From the NCBI GenBank assembly GCA_027922465.2, contig BQMF02000136.1:682001-746000 (forward strand): a stretch of DNA of 64,000 nt. Reading direction: 5' to 3'. The position numbers and the translations under genes are program-made. How positions within the stretch are numbered: position 1 is the stretch's first letter; each line of letters opens with the position of its first letter. Under the pieces are notes generated by a model. It saw nothing but the letters and a program-made list of their open reading frames with translations, was not told the origin of the DNA and made no database searches. The stretch comes from Turritopsis dohrnii (Eukaryota; Cnidaria; Hydrozoa; Anthoathecata; Oceaniidae). Shown here piece by piece: positions 63,521 through 64,000 of the stretch.

Positions 63521-64000
63521 TAGCAGTTTATCAAATTCCTTGTAATATATTCATTGAACCCCAGTTAGTCAAGTTACTTTTCTAAGTATGGTAAATCGTC
63601 TTTTTTTTTAGAAGAAATTGACCTTTTTCAAACTCATTAAAATCTCATAGCCAATGATATGGGTATCGGTGCTATTTTTTACTTTTAGTGCAGGTTACAG
63701 TTCTGCACTTATCTGGGATATCGAAAACATTCAATATATTTATTTGATTCACACATTAAAGTAGTTGGTGATTCTGACTGTTCGTCTGCTCCAAATGGCA
63801 ACATTACTTAAATTAATTTTTTTAAGTGAACTAAATGCATTTATATATAAAAGATATATTTGAACTTATTGTAAGTTATGAAACACAGTATAACATCCAA
63901 TTATTGCCATTTATGCGATACAAGATATATTTCTTCAATTAAAGCAATGATATTGAAATTATATTGATATTATATTGAAAGGTCAATTTCCGAAATTGAA
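63521..64000. other. AT-rich end of window
   Basis: No coding region or RNA is recognised. If the 2A-like gene continues it must do so in further exons that I cannot identify. Confidence 0.4.

Overview
The window reads as nuclear DNA of an AT-rich invertebrate animal. It has spliced genes with GT/AG introns and short exons, and a dense mix of animal transposons: Penelope-like elements (PLEs), BEL/Pao, RTE-like and R2-group-like retroelements, Harbinger, hAT, mariner-type MITEs and a THAP-DDE transposase. A cnidarian or another early-branching marine animal would fit, but nothing here proves the lineage.

Layout. 1-15.1 kb is repeat territory: a large fold-back repeat, a 5'-truncated PLE (5.2-6.9 kb), a mariner-type MITE, an element with inverted minisatellite arms around a small ORF, duplicated blocks and a hAT relic. 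15.16-40.13 kb holds the one host gene I can reconstruct. It is spliced on the + strand and about 21 exons were assembled by reading frame and intron phase. It encodes a signal peptide, four class III (hevamine-type) GH18 chitinase-like barrels, Thr-rich linkers and a C-terminal GPI-type hydrophobic tail. No barrel keeps the catalytic Glu of the DxxDxDxE motif, so the product looks like a surface-anchored chitinase-like lectin or adhesin rather than an enzyme. Barrels 2 and 3 share a nearly identical tract that looks like gene conversion. Two lesions (a frameshift in the last exon of barrel 3 and no visible last exon for barrel 4) suggest that this copy is decaying, or that the sequence has local errors. 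Its introns carry a 38-unit 36-bp minisatellite, MITEs, a LINE fragment and several PLEs, with hammerhead-like ribozyme cores in one family's flanking repeats and a perfect 63-bp palindrome.

41.3-48.2 kb is a nest of DNA and RTE-type elements: RTE-like pieces, a MADF/BESS-like fragment, a 3.8-kb element with CCCAGCCGGCA ends and GACGTCTT-rich subterminal arrays, and a Harbinger transposase with one frameshift. 48.2-56.6 kb is a broken THAP-DDE transposase gene (- strand) split by a young BEL/Pao retrotransposon (328-bp LTRs, 5-bp target duplication). 56.6-62.0 kb is a retroelement with one intact 1038-codon zinc finger/RT/endonuclease ORF, flanked by 309-bp, roughly 99% identical direct repeats that are copies of the THAP exon. 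62-64 kb has a tRNA-derived SINE, a second THAP-domain ORF and the start of a reading frame with a 2A-like motif followed by a possible papain-like protease segment.

The transposons do not form a pathway. Their nesting gives an order of events: the DDE transposase is older than the BEL insertion, and the THAP exon was duplicated around the R2-like element.
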